Shown here piece after piece: positions 52,515 through 62,228 of a stretch of 64,000 nucleotides of DNA. The notes under the pieces were generated by a model. That model saw only the letters and a program-made list of their open reading frames with translations, was not told where the DNA came from and searched no databases. Positions within the stretch are counted from its first letter, which is position 1. Each line of letters opens with the position of its first letter. The translations under genes and the position numbers were made by a program. The DNA is taken from assembly GCF_018860855.1 (NCBI RefSeq), contig NZ_JAHKQE010000028.1:142526-206525 (forward strand), written 5' to 3'. This stretch comes from Amphritea atlantica. Lineage in GTDB: Bacteria > Pseudomonadota > Gammaproteobacteria > Pseudomonadales > Balneatricaceae.

Positions 52515-53009
52515 TTAACGGCGGCGAATACCAATGGTGCGCCCGATACCGCTAGGGGTCGTAAGGCTGGCTTGCTCTGTAGCCATGAGTTCTATGTTCT
52601 GGGCCACGGCGGTGGGAAACGCACAGCTACGGCGACTGCTTAAATCGACACACATCACCATCTGCTCGAGCGTTGAGGCGAGATAGTCAGTACCATCAGC
52701 GTTTTTGGCGATCATTTCAAAATACAGGTGTAGCCGTTTGCTGTCATGATCAAGCAATTGGCAGCGAACCTCTACGGGCTGATCGAGGACCACTTCGTTG
52801 TTATAGGTGATATGGTTTTCCAGTACCATCCACGAAATGTCGGTGGCTTTGGTCACCGCTTCGCTCAGTCCTAATCGGCCGACGAGTTCACTACCTGCTA
52901 GGTCAAAAATGAGAACATAATAGGCCACGTTCATATGGTTGTTATAATCAAGCCACTCAGGTTTGATGCGAGTGCGATAGATTACCTCGGCTGTATCGGG
53001 CATTGGCAT
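52515..53009 (-). CDS. hotdog-fold acyl-CoA thioesterase
   Basis: A 164-residue protein with the 4-hydroxybenzoyl-CoA-thioesterase-like signature: EWLDYNNHMNVAYYVLIFDLAG (residues about 18-39, catalytic-type Asp21, Asn-His-Met), then WMVLENHITYNNEVVLDQPVEV. Close relatives act on betainyl-CoA or other short acyl-CoA esters. The substrate is not clear, since no carnitine genes are near. The next gene in the same direction starts only six bases upstream. Confidence 0.8.
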   Translation of the reverse strand: MPMPDTAEVIYRTRIKPEWLDYNNHMNVAYYVLIFDLAGSELVGRLGLSEAVTKATDISWMVLENHITYNNEVVLDQPVEVRCQLLDHDSKRLHLYFEMIAKNADGTDYLASTLEQMVMCVDLSSRRSCAFPTAVAQNIELMATEQASLTTPSGIGRTIGIRRR

Positions 53010-53015
53010 AGATCC

Positions 53016-53195
53016 TTATTCTTGGGTATCGGTGTCGGCGGTTTTCTGTACGGCTTCTTTTTCTGCTTCTTTGGCGGCTTTCTGCTCAGCATTCCATGCG
53101 TTTAACTCTTCATAGTAAAGATCCCATACGCAGGGTGAACAGCCGCTTTCGCAGCATTCATAATCGCCGGGAGGGGTTGGTTTTTCTTTCGTCAT
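53016..53195 (-). CDS. small cysteine-motif protein with oxidoreductase-like domain
   Basis: A 59-residue protein; the ATG at 53195 is selected since the longer frame starts inside the divergent promoter region of ygiQ. It contains the short 'oxidoreductase-like' domain motif CCESGCSPCVWDLYYEEL (about residues 13-30), found in eukaryotic mitochondrial and bacterial proteins, followed by a charged Ala/Glu/Lys-rich helix. The cysteines may bind metal. It lies in one transcript with the thioesterase. Confidence 0.75.
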   Translation of the reverse strand: MTKEKPTPPGDYECCESGCSPCVWDLYYEELNAWNAEQKAAKEAEKEAVQKTADTDTQE

Positions 53196-53351
53196 GATTG
53201 TTAATCTATCGTGTTTAATTCCGACCATTTTACTATGTCTATACCCGCAGGCCCAGTAAACATACGAATCAAACCGGTTTTTACTATCTGTCGGCGGTGG
53301 TTTCTGCGACAATTACACTCCCCCATAAATAGTTGTCTCGCTGATATATCC

Positions 53352-55598
53352 ATGAAAAAAACCGCCCCAGATTTGTTTTCCTATCCCCGTTATTGGGCTG
53401 AATGCTATGGCATTGCGCCTTTTTTACCGACCACTCGAGAGGAGATGGATCAACTGGGCTGGGATAGCTGCGATATTATCATCGTGACCGGTGATGCCTA
53501 TGTCGATCATCCTAGCTTTGGTATGGCGGTGATGGGCCGTTTGCTTGAAGCCCAGGGGTTTCGTGTCGGTATTATCGCGCAGCCGGATTGGCGTAGTGCC
53601 GATGCTTTCATGAGTTTGGGTAAGCCAAATCTCTATTTTGGTGTGACCGCCGGCAATATGGACTCAATGATCAACCGCTATACGGCCGACCTACGATTGC
53701 GTCATGATGATGCCTATACCGCAGGTGGTAAGGGCGGCAAGCGACCTGACCGCGCGGTGATTGTTTATAGTCAGCGCTGTAAAGAAGCGTGGAATGATGT
53801 GCCGGTGGTCTTGGGTGGCATTGAGGCGAGTCTGCGCCGGATCGCGCAATATGATTATTGGAGTAATAAGGTTCGCCGTTCAGTCTTGCTAGATGCGACC
53901 GCTGATATTCTGTTGTATGGCAATGCCGAACGGGCGATTGTTGAGTTGAGTCATGGCCTTGCGGCGGGTAAAACCATTGATGAACTATGGAATATTCGCG
54001 GCACCGTGCATATGCGGCAGGCGCCTCCTGCGGGTTATGTTGAACTTGATTCGAGCCGAATAGACTGGCCGGGTAATATTGATAAACTACCGAATCCTTA
54101 CGATTTCGGTACCGATCAAAGCGGTGCGGATAAGTTAATTGACCCTGCGACTAAGCGTTGCGGGGCGGACAGTTCTGTTGCGCCAGTCGAGTCAACGGCG
54201 GATGAGCATGTAGCGCCCATACGTATTATCCCTATGCCATTGAAACGTAAAGAAAAGTTGAATCCGGAGACAACCTATATTCGTCTGCCATCCTTTGACA
54301 AGGTCGCTAAGGATTCGGCTCTCTATGCCCATACTTCACGGGTGTTGCATCAGGAATCTAATCCGCATAATGCTCGAGCGTTGATTCAAAAACATGGCAA
54401 TCGTGAGCTGTGGGTAAATCCTCCGCCGATTCCCTTGGAAACCCCAGAGATGGATGGCGTATTTGGTTTGCCCTACCAGCGGGTGCCGCATCCGTCTTAT
54501 GGTAAAGATAAGATTCCCGCCTACGATATGATCCGCTTCTCGATCAATATTATGCGTGGTTGCTTCGGTGGCTGCACGTTTTGCTCGATTACCGAACATG
54601 AAGGGCGCATCATTCAAAGTCGCTCGCACGAGTCAATCTTGAATGAGATGGCTGAGATTCGGGATAAAGTACCCGGCTTTACCGGGTCTATTTCCGATCT
54701 GGGTGGCCCTACCTCGAATATGTATTTTCTTAACTGCAATGACGATGATATTCAGTCGAACTGTCGTAAGCTTTCGTGCGTTTATCCGACCATCTGTAGC
54801 AATCTCGTGACCGATCATAGTCAGACCACTGAGCTGTATCGTAAGGCCCGTAAAATGGAGGGGATACACAATATCGCCATCGCCTCGGGGCTGCGTTATG
54901 ACCTTGCCGTGAAAGATCCTGAATATGTCCGTGAACTGGTGACTTATCATGTGGGGGGCTACCTTAAAATCGCTCCTGAGCACAGTGAACAAAATACCCT
55001 GAGCAAAATGATGAAGCCGGGTATGGACACCTATTACGACTTCAAAAACATGTTCGATCAATTCTCGGCGGAAGCGGGCAAGAAGCAATATTTGATTCCC
55101 TATTTCATTGCGGCCCATCCAGGCTGTGATGATGACGATATGCTGAGTCTGTCACTATGGCTGAAGCAGAACGATGTTAAAGTGGATCAGGTGCAAAATT
55201 TTTATCCTTCACCGATGTCGCTAGCTACGGCGATGTATCACTCGGAGAAAAACCCGTTAAAGCAGATTACCTATAAGAGTGAGACGCTTTACATACCTAA
55301 GGACAAAGCGCAGCGAAAAGCCCATAAGACCTTACTGCGTTATCATGATCCTGAAAACTGGGCTGATCTGCGGGTTAAGTTAAAGGAGATGGGGCGAGAA
55401 GATCTAATCGGTACTAAGCCTAGCCATCTGGTGACGCCTGAGGAGGCGCCTAAGCGTCGTGACAATAGTAAGACGGGCGTGCGCACAAGTGGCGCGAGGG
55501 TAGTGACGAGACCGGTCGTGAAAGGCAAGAAAGTGGGAGCTTCACGGCCAGCTAAAAAGCGTAAAGGGCAAAGCAGTATCAAAAAGCAGCAGCACTGA
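53352..55598 (+). CDS. ygiQ: YgiQ family radical SAM protein
   Basis: A 748-residue protein. The ATG at 53352 matches the E. coli YgiQ N terminus ([19 protein letters not shown] and [29 protein letters not shown] follow); longer frames overlap the divergent gene. The radical SAM motif is CFGGCTFC with SITEHEGR following (about residues 404-419). N-terminal B12-binding-like and C-terminal basic tail regions are present; the tail (about 690-748) is Lys/Arg-rich and disordered. The reaction of YgiQ is unknown. Confidence 0.92.
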   Translation: MKKTAPDLFSYPRYWAECYGIAPFLPTTREEMDQLGWDSCDIIIVTGDAYVDHPSFGMAVMGRLLEAQGFRVGIIAQPDWRSADAFMSLGKPNLYFGVTAGNMDSMINRYTADLRLRHDDAYTAGGKGGKRPDRAVIVYSQRCKEAWNDVPVVLGGIEASLRRIAQYDYWSNKVRRSVLLDATADILLYGNAERAIVELSHGLAAGKTIDELWNIRGTVHMRQAPPAGYVELDSSRIDWPGNIDKLPNPYDFGTDQSGADKLIDPATKRCGADSSVAPVESTADEHVAPIRIIPMPLKRKEKLNPETTYIRLPSFDKVAKDSALYAHTSRVLHQESNPHNARALIQKHGNRELWVNPPPIPLETPEMDGVFGLPYQRVPHPSYGKDKIPAYDMIRFSINIMRGCFGGCTFCSITEHEGRIIQSRSHESILNEMAEIRDKVPGFTGSISDLGGPTSNMYFLNCNDDDIQSNCRKLSCVYPTICSNLVTDHSQTTELYRKARKMEGIHNIAIASGLRYDLAVKDPEYVRELVTYHVGGYLKIAPEHSEQNTLSKMMKPGMDTYYDFKNMFDQFSAEAGKKQYLIPYFIAAHPGCDDDDMLSLSLWLKQNDVKVDQVQNFYPSPMSLATAMYHSEKNPLKQITYKSETLYIPKDKAQRKAHKTLLRYHDPENWADLRVKLKEMGREDLIGTKPSHLVTPEEAPKRRDNSKTGVRTSGARVVTRPVVKGKKVGASRPAKKRKGQSSIKKQQH

Positions 55599-55628
55599 TA
55601 ACAGTGCGCTGCTCGCTCAATCGTTCGC

Positions 55629-55823
55629 TCAATAAAGGTCGTATGACTCTGTCAGGTGCTGTTTGAGTGAACGTTCCTCCATATAGTCTTCAATAATCTT
55701 GCGTTTACGGGCTTTCTTATCGATTTTTTTCTGTCTGCCAGGCGTAGGATTAATGAAAAAATCATTATCCATCTTATCTAGGTTTTCAGCGGACAGATCA
55801 TCCAGACGAATTTTGTTGCTCAT
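55629..55823 (-). CDS. small PA3496-like protein (copy A)
   Basis: A 64-residue soluble protein with an acidic N-terminal half and a basic helical C-terminal half RQKKIDKKARKRKIIEDYMEERSLKQHL. This pattern recalls the PA3496 family ('putative envelope integrity' small proteins of pseudomonads and relatives). It resembles the next small gene, 200 bases away, in size, charge layout and the RKIIEDYMEERSLKQ/RRRIELLIEQRRLEQ helix. Confidence 0.6.
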   Translation of the reverse strand: MSNKIRLDDLSAENLDKMDNDFFINPTPGRQKKIDKKARKRKIIEDYMEERSLKQHLTESYDLY

Positions 55824-56011
55824 AAATACTTACCAGGGTTTTGTTATGGGTGATGTGTTAATAAAACCTTCTGGGGATGACGCTTGTGTGACACCGGTAT
55901 GAAGCTTTAATAACGAAGTGATGACGGTTGCTGGTCGGCTGCTTGATAGGCGTACAGAGGCCTTGTGCTGTCAACTAACAGTCACTCAAAGGGTATTGAA
56001 AAGATAAAGAA

Positions 56012-56033
56012 AAAGGCAGCACGAGCTGCCTTT
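56012..56033 (-). terminator. terminator overlapping the end of PA3496-like copy B
   Basis: A 9-bp stem AAAGGCAGC/GCTGCCTTT with loop ACGA; on the minus strand it overlaps the stop codon and is followed by a T-rich stretch. Confidence 0.75.
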
Positions 56034-56217
56034 AGTCGTAGAATTCTCGTAATTCCTGTTCTAAGCGACGCTGTTCTATCAGTAGCTCAATGCGTCTTCT
56101 TTTTTCGGCATCACAGCAGAACTTCTTTTCTTTAGCATCGATCTCTATGTCGATATCTTCATCGATGATGTCATCGACGATATCGAGATCATCAGTAATT
56201 TCTTCTTTTTTTGTCAT
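56032..56217 (-). CDS. small PA3496-like protein (copy B)
   Basis: A 61-residue protein (start ATG at 56217; the frame is open further upstream without a good site). The first 30 residues are strikingly acidic with DDLDIVDDIIDEDIDIEID (residues 9-27), then comes CCDAEKRRRIELLIEQRRLEQELREF, a basic amphipathic helix like that of copy A. The two adjacent cysteines are absent from copy A. Function unknown. Confidence 0.6.
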   Translation of the reverse strand: MTKKEEITDDLDIVDDIIDEDIDIEIDAKEKKFCCDAEKRRRIELLIEQRRLEQELREFYD

Positions 56218-56482
56218 GGCTTCGCTCTTCACATGAATTTGACTATCTCTTATTGAGGTTAGCCAATACTTATAGATCACATGATCAAACCCACTTGCCT
56301 TGCAGGTTCGCGTCCATTTCGATTATGAGGTAAAAATTTTTGGCGTAAAATGATTTTTTTTGCATTAAATAATATTTTTCATGAAATATTTTAAGGTAAG
56401 AATAGTTAGAGAGATAGAGGAGTAATGCTAGGAATTAATGCTTAGGGTTTATGGCTTCAGTACTTGAGGGAATGAATGCAAA
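56218..56482. other. AT-rich intergenic region upstream of copy B
   Basis: No gene. It contains the inverted repeat AATATTT-N6-AAATATT at 56371-56390, whose role is unknown. Confidence 0.4.
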
Positions 56483-56510
56483 AAAAAACGCCTCGATTGA
56501 GGCGTTTTTT
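56483..56510 (-). terminator. terminator of htpX
   Basis: A perfect 12-bp stem AAAAAACGCCTC/GAGGCGTTTTTT with loop GATT, 14 bases after the htpX stop; usable in both directions. Confidence 0.92.
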
Positions 56511-56524
56511 AATGAACCTAGTCA

Positions 56525-57409
56525 TTAGAATTTCTGTAGTGCCGCAATCCGGTCATCAAGCGGTGGATGGCTTGACAGCAGCGCCATAAACCCATGCTTC
56601 ATATGGCTACTGATGCCGAAGGCTATGAGCGTTTCAGGCATCTGATCCGGCACGTTATATTCAGCTTTCAGGCGTTGTAAGGCGCCAATCATCGCGTGGG
56701 GAGAGGCGAGTGTTGCCCCTGCTTCATCGGCTTTAAACTCTCGACGGCGGCTAAACCAAGCGACAATGGTCGAGGCCAGAATGCCGAGCACGATTTCAGC
56801 GACGATGGTAGTAATGAAGTAGCCGATACCATGGCCTTGCTCGTTTTTCAGTATTGCCCGGTCAACAAAGTGACCGATGATACGCGCGAAGAACATAACG
56901 AAGGTGTTAACTACCCCTTGAATCAGGGTCAACGTCACCATGTCGCCATTGGCGACGTGGCCAATTTCGTGAGCCAATACCGCGCGAATTTCCTCTTTAC
57001 GAAAACGTTGCAGTAAGCCGATGCTGACAGCGACAAGCGCACTGTTTTTATTCCAGCCGGTGGCGAAGGCGTTGGCCTGTTGAGCGGGAAAGATACCCAC
57101 TTCAGGCATACCTATTTTCGCTTTATCAGCCAGTTCTTTTACCGTGTCGAGCAGCCATTGTTCATCGGCATTACGTGCCTGAGTAATAACTTCAGTACCG
57201 CTGCTTCTTTTGGCCATAAATTTAGAGAGAAACAGTGATACAAAGGAACCGGCAAAACCAAATACCGCACAGAAGGCAAGTAGATTGCCAAGATCCATAT
57301 CAACGCCGTTTGCCTGTAGGATAGACCCTACGCCAAACAAACTTAGCGTTATGCTGGCTAAGGCAATGACCGCAATGTTGGTTAACAGGAATAGACCGAT
57401 TCGCATCAT
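56525..57409 (-). CDS. htpX: membrane zinc protease HtpX
   Basis: A 294-residue M48 protease. The start at 57409 (two Met codons in a row, then RIGLFLLTN) matches E. coli HtpX; an upstream extension was trimmed. Two N-terminal helices (about 4-25, 35-57) are followed by the zinc motif HEIGH (about residue 141) and two more helices (about 157-177, 194-214), with the third ligand Glu in FKADEAGA. HtpX cuts misfolded membrane proteins in membrane stress together with FtsH. Confidence 0.94.
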   Translation of the reverse strand: MMRIGLFLLTNIAVIALASITLSLFGVGSILQANGVDMDLGNLLAFCAVFGFAGSFVSLFLSKFMAKRSSGTEVITQARNADEQWLLDTVKELADKAKIGMPEVGIFPAQQANAFATGWNKNSALVAVSIGLLQRFRKEEIRAVLAHEIGHVANGDMVTLTLIQGVVNTFVMFFARIIGHFVDRAILKNEQGHGIGYFITTIVAEIVLGILASTIVAWFSRRREFKADEAGATLASPHAMIGALQRLKAEYNVPDQMPETLIAFGISSHMKHGFMALLSSHPPLDDRIAALQKF

Positions 57410-57572
57410 GATGTGATTGCTCTTTGTAGTGAAGTTGATGATATAGATATAGGCGATGAGAATAAGTTTCAACTGCTTTTTCGTTTTCGGAGATAAAAAA
57501 CTGGCTCAATACTAGATGGGTTACTATAATCGCGCCTTTTTACCATGATATGTGCCAGAGCGGACCCTATAT

Positions 57573-58496
57573 ATGCAAGCTATTTTTGATTCCATTTCTA
57601 CCCAGCTTGATTTATCTCAGGGGGAGGTTCGGCGGTTATTTCATGGTCGAGGGCATTGTTTTCCCGGCTATGAGCAGCTGATTATCGATCTTTTGCCTCC
57701 TTTGGTCATTATTCGGTTATTTGAAGAACATCCCGTTGAGCTGCTCGAGCAGTTGGATCAGTTTTTCCAGCAGCTCGATGATGCGGTAAAACCGGATGCT
57801 TTGGTTGTACAGCATCGCTATCGGCGAGAAGACAGTGTTGAGCTTCGTTGGAATAACGGTACGGTAGACCCTGAGCAGTTATTACAAGTGAGAGAGCTTG
57901 GGTTGAAATACAATGTTCGTCCTTTGAAGAACCAGAATAGTGGTTTATTTTTAGATATGCGGGAAGGGCGACGTTGGGTGCGGCAGAACAGTCAGGGTAA
58001 AAATATACTCAATCTGTTTGCTTATACCTGTGCTTTTTCTGTTGCGGCTATTGCCGGCGGTGCCAGTCGGGTTGTTAATTTGGATATGAGTCGGGGTGCA
58101 TTGAGTACCGGTAGGGATAATCATCGCATTAATCAACTACCCACCGATCAGGTGAAGTTTTTGGGTCATGATCTATTCCGCTCATGGGGTCGGCTGAAGC
58201 GGGAAGGGCCCTATGATCTGGTCATTGTCGATCCACCTAGTTTTCAGCGAGGCAGTTTCGTTGCGAGTGATGATTATCGAAAAGTACTAAGGCGCTTGCC
58301 TGAGTTGACGATGGCCGGCGGGCAAGTGTTACTGTGTCTTAACTCTCCTGCGCTAGGGAGTGATTTTTTATTGCAGCTGGTGGACGATTGTTGTCCTGAA
58401 CTTAGGTATTGTGAGCGTATTACTCATCCGGCGGACTTTCCGGATCGGGATCCCGAGCAAGCGCTTAAGGTTCTATTGTTTCAAAAGACGGGCTAA
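57573..58496 (+). CDS. class I SAM-dependent methyltransferase, RlmK/RlmI-like
   Basis: A 307-residue enzyme (ATG 57573; a GTG seven codons upstream is possible). The SAM-binding motif is ILNLFAYTCAFSVAAIAGGASRVVNLDMS (motif I near residue 145) and the catalytic motif is VDPPSF (about 215-220), as in the C-terminal m7G/m5C rRNA methyltransferases RlmK and RlmI. A preceding domain of about 130 residues differs from the PUA domain of RlmI. So it probably methylates rRNA, but position and base are unknown. Followed by the exonuclease-like gene in the same direction. Confidence 0.78.
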   Translation: MQAIFDSISTQLDLSQGEVRRLFHGRGHCFPGYEQLIIDLLPPLVIIRLFEEHPVELLEQLDQFFQQLDDAVKPDALVVQHRYRREDSVELRWNNGTVDPEQLLQVRELGLKYNVRPLKNQNSGLFLDMREGRRWVRQNSQGKNILNLFAYTCAFSVAAIAGGASRVVNLDMSRGALSTGRDNHRINQLPTDQVKFLGHDLFRSWGRLKREGPYDLVIVDPPSFQRGSFVASDDYRKVLRRLPELTMAGGQVLLCLNSPALGSDFLLQLVDDCCPELRYCERITHPADFPDRDPEQALKVLLFQKTG

Positions 58497-58535
58497 ACCG
58501 TCAGAAAGTAAAGTGATTATCTAATCAGGAATGTT

Positions 58536-59018
58536 ATGAATTTGATTTGCTTGGATTTGGAAGCCAGTGGCTTAGGGCCTCTCTCCTATCCGATAGAGGT
58601 CGCCTGGAAAAGTACGGCTGGCCAGAGTGATAGTTTTCTAATTAATCCGGACTCTGTGCCTGGCTGGGATTTCTGGGACGAGTATGCTGAAGAACTGCAT
58701 AACCTGTGCCTGTCTGAGTTACGCGAAGAAGGGATCTCGGCGGTCTCTGCGTGTGAGCGTTTGAATAAACAGCTGCAGGGGCAGGATGTTCTTAGTGATG
58801 CCTGGGAGTTTGATAGTTTCTGGCTTAGCCGATTGTTTGAGGCTGCGGAACAGACGATGGCATTTCGCTTGATTGGTTTGCCAGCATTATTGAGTCCTGA
58901 GGAGTTACTTGAGTACAAGTTGATTTGTCAGGGGCAGTGGCGACAGCATCGGGCGATGAATGATGTTGATCATATTATTGAAGCAGTACTGCGTGTGCAC
59001 TCTAAGAGGGACGCGTAG
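58536..59018 (+). CDS. DEDD-type 3'-5' exonuclease-like protein
   Basis: A 160-residue protein. The start MNLICLDLEASGL carries the Exo I motif (Asp6, Glu8); the Exo II Asp is probably in DAWEFDSFW (about residues 87-95); the Exo III motif is HRAMNDVDHI (about 138-147) with His and Asp spaced as in DEDDh nucleases. It is shorter than RNase T (215 residues) and its identity as oligoribonuclease-like or DNA exonuclease is not settled. A terminator follows. Confidence 0.72.
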   Translation: MNLICLDLEASGLGPLSYPIEVAWKSTAGQSDSFLINPDSVPGWDFWDEYAEELHNLCLSELREEGISAVSACERLNKQLQGQDVLSDAWEFDSFWLSRLFEAAEQTMAFRLIGLPALLSPEELLEYKLICQGQWRQHRAMNDVDHIIEAVLRVHSKRDA

Positions 59019-59058
59019 TGAAGAGTCTAAAGCTAAGGTGTGATAGAGAGAACGATTG

Positions 59059-59085
59059 AAAAGGCAGCTCATTGAGCTGCCTTTT
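59059..59085 (+). terminator. terminator after the exonuclease-like gene (bidirectional)
   Basis: A perfect 12-bp stem AAAAGGCAGCTC/GAGCTGCCTTTT with loop ATT, followed by T; it can serve both converging genes. Confidence 0.9.
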
Positions 59086-59124
59086 TATTTACCGTTTGTT
59101 TAATGTGGCTGAGTCGATTGAAAA

Positions 59125-59493
59125 TTAGAGGTTAAGAACGTGTTTTTCGATATTAGTGCGTAGCTCTTCGTATTGTCCCATCTCTTCTGGTTTAAAGTAG
59201 AACTTATAGAAGTTGCGCTCAACGATGCTGCCTTTAGTATCGCCGATCTTTTCTTTGGTGCTTGAATAACGATAAGCCATTTGCAGATGAATAACGCGTG
59301 TGTGCGGTGGTACGCTGATCTGATGGCCTTCGAGATCGTAACGTGTCTTAGCCTCTTTGATGGTGTAGAAAGAGATCTCAGCTGCATGACCTAGATTGAT
59401 CAGAAAGTTACTGGTGACTGGCAGGATATGGTTTTTTTCCATGCCGTTGTGTTCCATATAGATACCGCAATTTTTCTTGATCTTAATAAACAT
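59125..59493 (-). CDS. conserved hypothetical protein
   Basis: A 122-residue soluble protein with no signal peptide or membrane helix. It is mixed alpha/beta, with VPPHTRVIHLQMAYRY (about residues 61-76) and an acidic C-terminal helix (GQYEELRTNIEKHVLNL). It opens with the basic MFIKIKKN behind no more than a weak site. I do not recognise the family with confidence. It lies alone between two terminators, so it is a monocistronic gene; a shifted frame on the same strand (59100-59387) is a shadow. Confidence 0.6.
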   Translation of the reverse strand: MFIKIKKNCGIYMEHNGMEKNHILPVTSNFLINLGHAAEISFYTIKEAKTRYDLEGHQISVPPHTRVIHLQMAYRYSSTKEKIGDTKGSIVERNFYKFYFKPEEMGQYEELRTNIEKHVLNL

Positions 59494-59720
59494 ACTGATT
59501 CCGCGAGAGTAAGTTAATTGTTAAGGATGTTTTGCATCGCGGCGTTTGCTTTTAAGGGCTTTACGCTAAGCAACCAGCCATGCGTGCTTGTCTTCCTTAT
59601 GTTTATCTTCCATGGGTCTATTTTTTAGTCGGCCTAAGGCAGTGTGTGCTGCAATGTAGCCAAATCATATGTCTGTTTTATAACAGGAATATGACTAAGT
59701 ATAACGCTTGATGGACGAAA

Positions 59721-59746
59721 TAAAAAAGCGACCTTTCGATCGCTAA
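59721..59746 (-). terminator. terminator of alaA
   Basis: On the minus strand: AGCGA, loop of eight, TCGCT, then a run of T, 10 bases after the alaA stop codon. Confidence 0.7.
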
Positions 59747-59755
59747 GAAAAAAGC

Positions 59756-60973
59756 TTACGCCTGAGAGTAGTTTTTCAGAAATAGGCCAATTCGTTCGAT
59801 CGCTTCAATCAGCTCATCTTCACGGGGCAGGCAGACTAAGCGGAAGTGCTGAGTATCTGAGACATTGAAGCCGCTACCCTGAACAATCAGTACCTTCTGT
59901 TGCTGCAGTAGATCCAGGGCCATTTTCTCGTCATTTTTAATCGGATAAACGTCTGGATCTAGTTTGGCAAATAGGTAGAGTGCTCCACGAGCTTTGACGC
60001 AGGAGACCCCAGGTATTTCGTTCAGTTTCTGCCAAGCGATGTTGCACTGGTCGTATAAACGTCCGCCTGGGGCGGTCAGTTCATTAATGCTCTGATAACC
60101 GCCTAACGCTGTTTGAATGGCATGTTGTGCAGGAACATTGGCGCATAGGCGCATGCTGGCCAGCATATCCAAGCCTTCGATGTAGTCGCGGGCTTGATGT
60201 TTTGGCCCAGTCAAAATCATCCAGCCAGAGCGGAAACCCGCTGCTCGATAGGCTTTAGACAGGCCATTAAACGTGATGCAGAGGATATCATCACTCAGTG
60301 AGGCCAGCGGGATGTGGTGGGCATCATCGTAGGTGATTTTGTCGTAAATTTCGTCGGCAAAAACAATCAGCCCAAACTCTTCTGCTAAGGCAATAATCTG
60401 TAGCAGAACGGCTTCTGAGTAGACCGCGCCGGTTGGGTTGTTAGGGTTGATGACTACAATGCCCTTGGTGCGCTCGGTGATCTTACTGCGGATATCATCG
60501 ATATCGGGCGCCCAGTCCTTTTGCTCATCGCAATGGTAATGGATAGGGTTACCACCGGCGAGGCTTGCCGCGGCCGTCCAGAGTGGATAGTCTGGCGCAG
60601 GGATGAGGAGCTCATCATTGTCATTCAAGAGGCCCTGTGTTGCCATAACGATCAGCTCGCTGACGCCGTTACCAAGATAGATATCTTCGATGGTGACGTT
60701 TTTGATGCCTTTCTTTTGGCTCTCCTGCATGACTGCCTTGCGGGCAGAAAACAGGCCTTTTGAATCGCAGTAACCCTGCGCAGAGGGGAGATTGTAGATA
60801 ACGTCCTGAACGATCTCTTCCGGCGCCTCAAAGCCAAACGGGGCTGGATTACCGATATTCAGTTTAATAATGCGTTGGCCCTCTTCTTCAAGACGCTTAG
60901 CTTCTTGAAGGACGGGACCGCGGATGTCATAACAGACGTTGATCAGCTTATTCGATTTTCTGATAACGGACAT
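59756..60973 (-). CDS. alaA: glutamate-pyruvate aminotransferase AlaA
   Basis: A 405-residue fold-type I PLP aminotransferase of exactly the E. coli AlaA length. Its motifs are KLNIGNPAPFGFEAP, the NPNNPTGAVYS loop, DEIYDKITYD with the Asp that contacts the PLP ring, and the Schiff-base lysine in FNGLSKAYRAAGFRSGWM (about residue 240). It forms alanine from pyruvate and glutamate. Monocistronic. Confidence 0.92.
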   Translation of the reverse strand: MSVIRKSNKLINVCYDIRGPVLQEAKRLEEEGQRIIKLNIGNPAPFGFEAPEEIVQDVIYNLPSAQGYCDSKGLFSARKAVMQESQKKGIKNVTIEDIYLGNGVSELIVMATQGLLNDNDELLIPAPDYPLWTAAASLAGGNPIHYHCDEQKDWAPDIDDIRSKITERTKGIVVINPNNPTGAVYSEAVLLQIIALAEEFGLIVFADEIYDKITYDDAHHIPLASLSDDILCITFNGLSKAYRAAGFRSGWMILTGPKHQARDYIEGLDMLASMRLCANVPAQHAIQTALGGYQSINELTAPGGRLYDQCNIAWQKLNEIPGVSCVKARGALYLFAKLDPDVYPIKNDEKMALDLLQQQKVLIVQGSGFNVSDTQHFRLVCLPREDELIEAIERIGLFLKNYSQA

Positions 60974-61139
60974 GGATTAATCCTGTAGTGGTGTCCTGTA
61001 ATATTCTATGATCGGTAAGTAAACATAGAGGTGAGAAGGGTAGCTGCTTACCGAAGGATCGAAATAATACGCTTTTTAGCGGATGTTGGACAGTAACAGA
61101 TTGATCTTTTCGTTTTCGTTATCTGTATTGGAGTTTTTT

Positions 61140-61550
61140 ATGGCAAGTCATGATTTTAAAGTGAAAAAAACTGAAGCGCAGTGGCGTGAAGAGCTTACAC
61201 CGGAACAGTATTACGTCTGTCGAGAGAAGGGCACAGAGCGGCCGGGCACGGGGCAGTATGATCAGTTTTTTAAAGAGGGTGAGTATCATTGTGTCGCTTG
61301 CGGCGAAAAACTGTTTGATAGCCAAAGTAAATTTGATGCTGGCTGTGGCTGGCCGAGTTTTGATGCTCCTGCGGTGGCGGAAAATATTACCGAAAATCAT
61401 GATAGCTCTCACGGTATGATTCGCACCGAAGTGGTTTGTAGTGGCTGTGGCGCTCATTTGGGGCACCTGTTTCCTGATGGTCCGACGGATACGGGAATGC
61501 GTTACTGTATCAATTCTGTATCAATTGATTTCAGCGCTGAGGAGGACTAA
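61140..61550 (+). CDS. msrB: methionine-R-sulfoxide reductase MsrB
   Basis: A 136-residue enzyme (ATG 61140 with GGAG seven bases upstream; the frame extends 19 codons further without support). Zinc is bound by CVAC and CSGC (about residues 52-55 and 101-104), and the catalytic Cys is in RYCINSVS near residue 124. It reduces methionine-R-sulfoxide in proteins. It is followed after three bases by the glycosylase gene, so both form an operon for damage repair. Confidence 0.94.
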   Translation: MASHDFKVKKTEAQWREELTPEQYYVCREKGTERPGTGQYDQFFKEGEYHCVACGEKLFDSQSKFDAGCGWPSFDAPAVAENITENHDSSHGMIRTEVVCSGCGAHLGHLFPDGPTDTGMRYCINSVSIDFSAEED

Positions 61551-61553
61551 GCG

Positions 61554-62222
61554 GTGAAATCGTTTAACTGGATCTATGAGCATGTCCAGGCCCACAAAGC
61601 GGGACAGGATATTGAAGCATTGCTGCCTCAGGTGAAGTCAGCCGATGAGCTGAAAGAGATCGGTGATGATCGTTTTTTATCTGAGATGAGTTTACGGGTG
61701 TTTCGAGCCGGTATTAGGCATGCGGTGGTGGATGCTAAATGGCCTGCATTTGAGTTGGCGTTTTTTGGCTTTGATCCTGAAAAAATCATTTTGATGAGTG
61801 ATGATCAGTTGGAGAATCTGATGCAGAATGATCAGATTATTCGGCACTGGGGTAAGATTAAGTCGGTACGCACTAATGCGGCGATGATCACTGAGCTGGC
61901 CGCGCAACACGGGAGCTTTGCTTATTTTATCGCGGATTGGCCGGTCACGGATATTATCGGTCTCTGGGCATTATTGAAAAAGCAGGGGCAGCAGTTGGGT
62001 GGTAAATCCGGGGCTTATTTTTTACGCCAGATCGGCAAGGATACCTTTGTGCTCACGGATGATGTGGTGGCCGCGTTAAAAGCACAGGATATTATCGATA
62101 AAGCGCCCACCTCAAAGCGTGACCTACAGATAGTGCAAAACTGCTTCAACCAATGGCAACAAGAATCAGGCCGACCGATGGCTCACATCAGCCGGCTGTT
62201 GTCTTATACCGTTGGATGGTGA
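61554..62222 (+). CDS. Tag-like DNA-3-methyladenine glycosylase I family protein
   Basis: A 222-residue protein of the adenine-glycosylase family (GTG start). Recognisable parts are SEMSLRVFRAGIRHAVVDAKWPAFELAFFGFDP (cut at residues 43-75) and MTELAAQHGSF-like and the C-terminal helix-hairpin region. E. coli Tag has a zinc site formed by Cys4/His17/His175/Cys179; none of these is evident here, the N terminus reading MKSFNWIYEH. This matches a distinct, poorly studied Tag-like subgroup. Activity on 3-methyladenine is inferred. Translationally close to msrB. Confidence 0.8.
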   Translation: MKSFNWIYEHVQAHKAGQDIEALLPQVKSADELKEIGDDRFLSEMSLRVFRAGIRHAVVDAKWPAFELAFFGFDPEKIILMSDDQLENLMQNDQIIRHWGKIKSVRTNAAMITELAAQHGSFAYFIADWPVTDIIGLWALLKKQGQQLGGKSGAYFLRQIGKDTFVLTDDVVAALKAQDIIDKAPTSKRDLQIVQNCFNQWQQESGRPMAHISRLLSYTVGW

Positions 62223-62228
62223 GTCGCA

